Source: Spiroplasma ixodetis Y32
GTDB taxonomy: Bacteria > Bacillota_I > Bacilli_A > Mycoplasmatales > VBWQ01
NCBI RefSeq assembly: GCF_030316605.1
Contig: NZ_CP127040.1
Span: 78,945 to 142,944 of the forward strand
Length of the DNA: 64,000 nt
Reading direction: 5' to 3'
The notes beneath the pieces are model-generated. The model ran no database searches and was not told where the DNA came from. It worked only from the letters and a program-made list of their open reading frames with translations. The number at the start of each line of letters is the position of its first letter. Positions within the stretch are counted from its first letter, which is position 1. Shown piece by piece: positions 62,660-64,000 of this stretch. The position numbers and the translations under genes are program-made.

Positions 62660-63603
62660 GGCTTTTCTCCCTTTATGTACTATTTTTAAATTTTATCACA
62701 TAAATGTTGAGAAAAGCCTATCTACGGACTTCTCCCCACATTTTTAAATGAAACATAGCATTATAGTTTCAAAAGTAGGTATCTTGTTGAATTTATATGC
62801 AGCTTCTTTGGCATATAAATGAACATGATGATGTTTTGCAACTTTGATATGTGTTTTAAATGTTCTTCGTATATGTTTTCATACTGATTCAATTTGATTG
62901 GTATTTACGCCAATTTTTGAAACATAACCATCTTGATGGTTAACTGTTTTGTGATTAGGGAAAAGTGATTTGAAATCACGATATCCTTTTCAAGAATCAG
63001 TATGTACATCACACTTTGAAGAAATATGGTTTCTTGCAAACTGCAAAAGATTTTTACTTTTTGCGTTTTTGATTACTTTCACAATTAAATTATTGGTTGT
63101 TTTTTCATAAATCCCAACAATTAATGTTTTATTTATCAAAGATCTTCCTTGTTTTTTAAAACCCATATGTGAAAGATACATTTCATCCATTTGCACTATG
63201 CCCTCAACAATAAATTGATATTCTTGTTTGGCAATACGATTTCTGATTTGATGACCCATTCTTCAAGCAGTTTTCAAAGTCACACCCAATTTTTTTGCAA
63301 CATCAGTTGATGTAATTCCATGTTTGGTGTTTATTCATCTAAAGATGAGATAAAATCAAAATCTCAAAGGTGTTTGTGACTTGTAAAAAATGGTGCAATG
63401 AAGAATACTAAATGTTTGATGACATTTCAAACATCTTATTCTTCTTAAATTAGAAGTATTCAAACTTGTTCAAGAACACATGATACATTTGTTTTTCTTC
63501 AAACTTGCTATATATTTTAAACAATCCTGTTCTGTTTGAAAAGCATTGTTGAACTCATTCAATTTCATTGTTTCCTCCACAAGTACATGTGGGGAGAAGT
63601 CCG
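62660..63603 (-). mobile_element. IS1595-family element I (944 bp)
   Basis: Exact duplication TAAATTAA (62652-62659, 63604-63611). Three bases longer than the standard 941 bp because of one in-frame codon duplication (GATGATG). Confidence 0.95.
62744..63568 (-). CDS. IS1595-family transposase, copy I
   Basis: 274 residues, one extra His in the KHHVH region. Catalytic and zinc-ribbon residues intact. Shares QEYQF and MGHQIRN with copy E. Confidence 0.93.
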
Positions 63604-63645
63604 TAAATTAATTTAAAGTTTAAAGTTTTTATTTAGGATTTTCTT

Positions 63646-63819
63646 TTATGAAAGTTTAGGACTTTTTAAATTATTATTAAACATTTGTTCTTTAATATCA
63701 GTTTCATTAATTTCTTTAAGTTCTTTTGCAAATGGTGAAATTTGTTCTTCTACTTGTTTCTGTTTTAATGTTCTTTTTCATTTTTTAATTTGAAAAATAT
63801 GTGTTTGTATCTTTTTCAA
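63646..63819 (-). CDS. 57-residue charged mini-protein, TTG start
   Basis: TTG lies 8 nt after AGGGGG; no ATG is available. LKKIQTHIFQIKKWKRTLKQ, QVEEQISPFAKELKEINETD, end NNNLKSPKLS. Basic then acidic helices. The SPKLS end faintly recalls the SPKM end of the two mini-proteins at 29524 and 48796. Unknown. Confidence 0.5.
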
Positions 63820-63897
63820 TTTTAAATCCCCCTTTAACTTAAAATTTTTATAAATTAATTATACAAAAATATTTTAAAATTTGCTTTTAATTAAAAT

Positions 63898-63977
63898 ATT
63901 TACAATTTGTATATATAAACGATATAATAATGACATATTAATGTTTATTTGATTAAATTTATATACAATTTGTAAAT
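63898..63977 (+). promoter_or_regulatory. Promoter flanked by inverted repeats, for a gene beyond the window
   Basis: -35 TTTACA, 18 nt, -10 TATAAT (63923-63928). ATTTACAATTTGTATATA (63898-63915) recurs inverted as TATACAATTTGTAAAT (63962-63977), so a dimeric repressor could bridge the promoter. A ribosome binding site TAAGGAGAAA follows at the window edge. Confidence 0.6.
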
Positions 63978-64000
63978 AAAAAATAAGGAGAAATATATTT

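Noticed and set aside
1..64000. tRNA and rRNA genes
   Set aside because: No cloverleaf with a conserved TTC/GTTCGAATC arm and no rRNA-like sequence was noticed on either strand, though a computed scan was not possible.

Overview
The window is plasmid- or integrated-plasmid-type DNA from a Spiroplasma-like mollicute. It is extremely AT-rich, and TGA must be read as tryptophan: every conserved frame (transposases, VirB4-type ATPase, Rep, ParA) is open only under genetic code 4. Start sites have strong AAGGAG-type ribosome binding sites. I saw no rRNA, tRNA or housekeeping genes. Best guess: the accessory genome of an insect-associated Spiroplasma.

Layout. 1-2.9 kb: remnant of a replication origin, a MazF-like gene tail, and a small operon with a predicted HMG-box protein. 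2.9-7.5 kb: nested insertion sequences and a decayed partial copy of a conjugation operon. 7.5-16.2 kb: a minus-strand array of five lipoprotein genes built from 45-residue repeats (seven in each full-length gene, suggesting a seven-bladed propeller). 16.2-20.1 kb: nested insertion sequences. 20.1-22.8 kb: a structured non-coding block, a Replic_Relax-like gene, and a zinc-metalloprotease lipoprotein with a very structured leader. 22.8-27.3 kb: a nest of insertion sequences at least four levels deep. 27.3-31.6 kb: second HMG-box gene, small and broken genes. 31.6-36.4 kb: a second, inverted copy of the lipoprotein locus and of the structured block. 36.4-40.9 kb and 49-56.2 kb: two related minus-strand cargo operons encoding large surface proteins (about 900 residues), coiled-coil proteins and zinc-ribbon mini-proteins. 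44-48.6 kb: conjugation operon (VirB4-like ATPase, VirB6-like membrane protein, pilin-like protein). 41-44 kb, 56.2-59.9 kb and 61.2-62.6 kb: three Rep_3-type replicons, two of them with parA plus a small partner gene.

The window looks like several related conjugative plasmids fused and scrambled by insertion sequences. I find nine copies of a 941-bp IS1595-family element (eight with exact 8-bp target duplications, the ninth with one mismatch), seven copies plus one fragment of a roughly 1.2-kb IS3/IS150-type element, three copies plus two fragments of an IS481-like element, one further DDE element and an IS5-family remnant. Many host genes carry single frameshifts or stops: traE, both VirB6 genes, rep1, parA2, the NUDIX gene and rnhA. 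Intact and probably working are rep2, rep3, parA1, both small par partners, the pilin-like genes, the surface proteins, three to four lipoproteins, the metalloprotease, the HMG-box genes and six IS1595 transposases.

The strongest unexplained signals are regulatory: three iteron sets, two of which share a layout but differ in central bases; a hairpin upstream of rep whose loop and a distant complementary site change together between replicons; a promoter-terminator-bounded small RNA gene antisense to the conjugation-operon leader (two copies); and another small RNA next to the second par locus.
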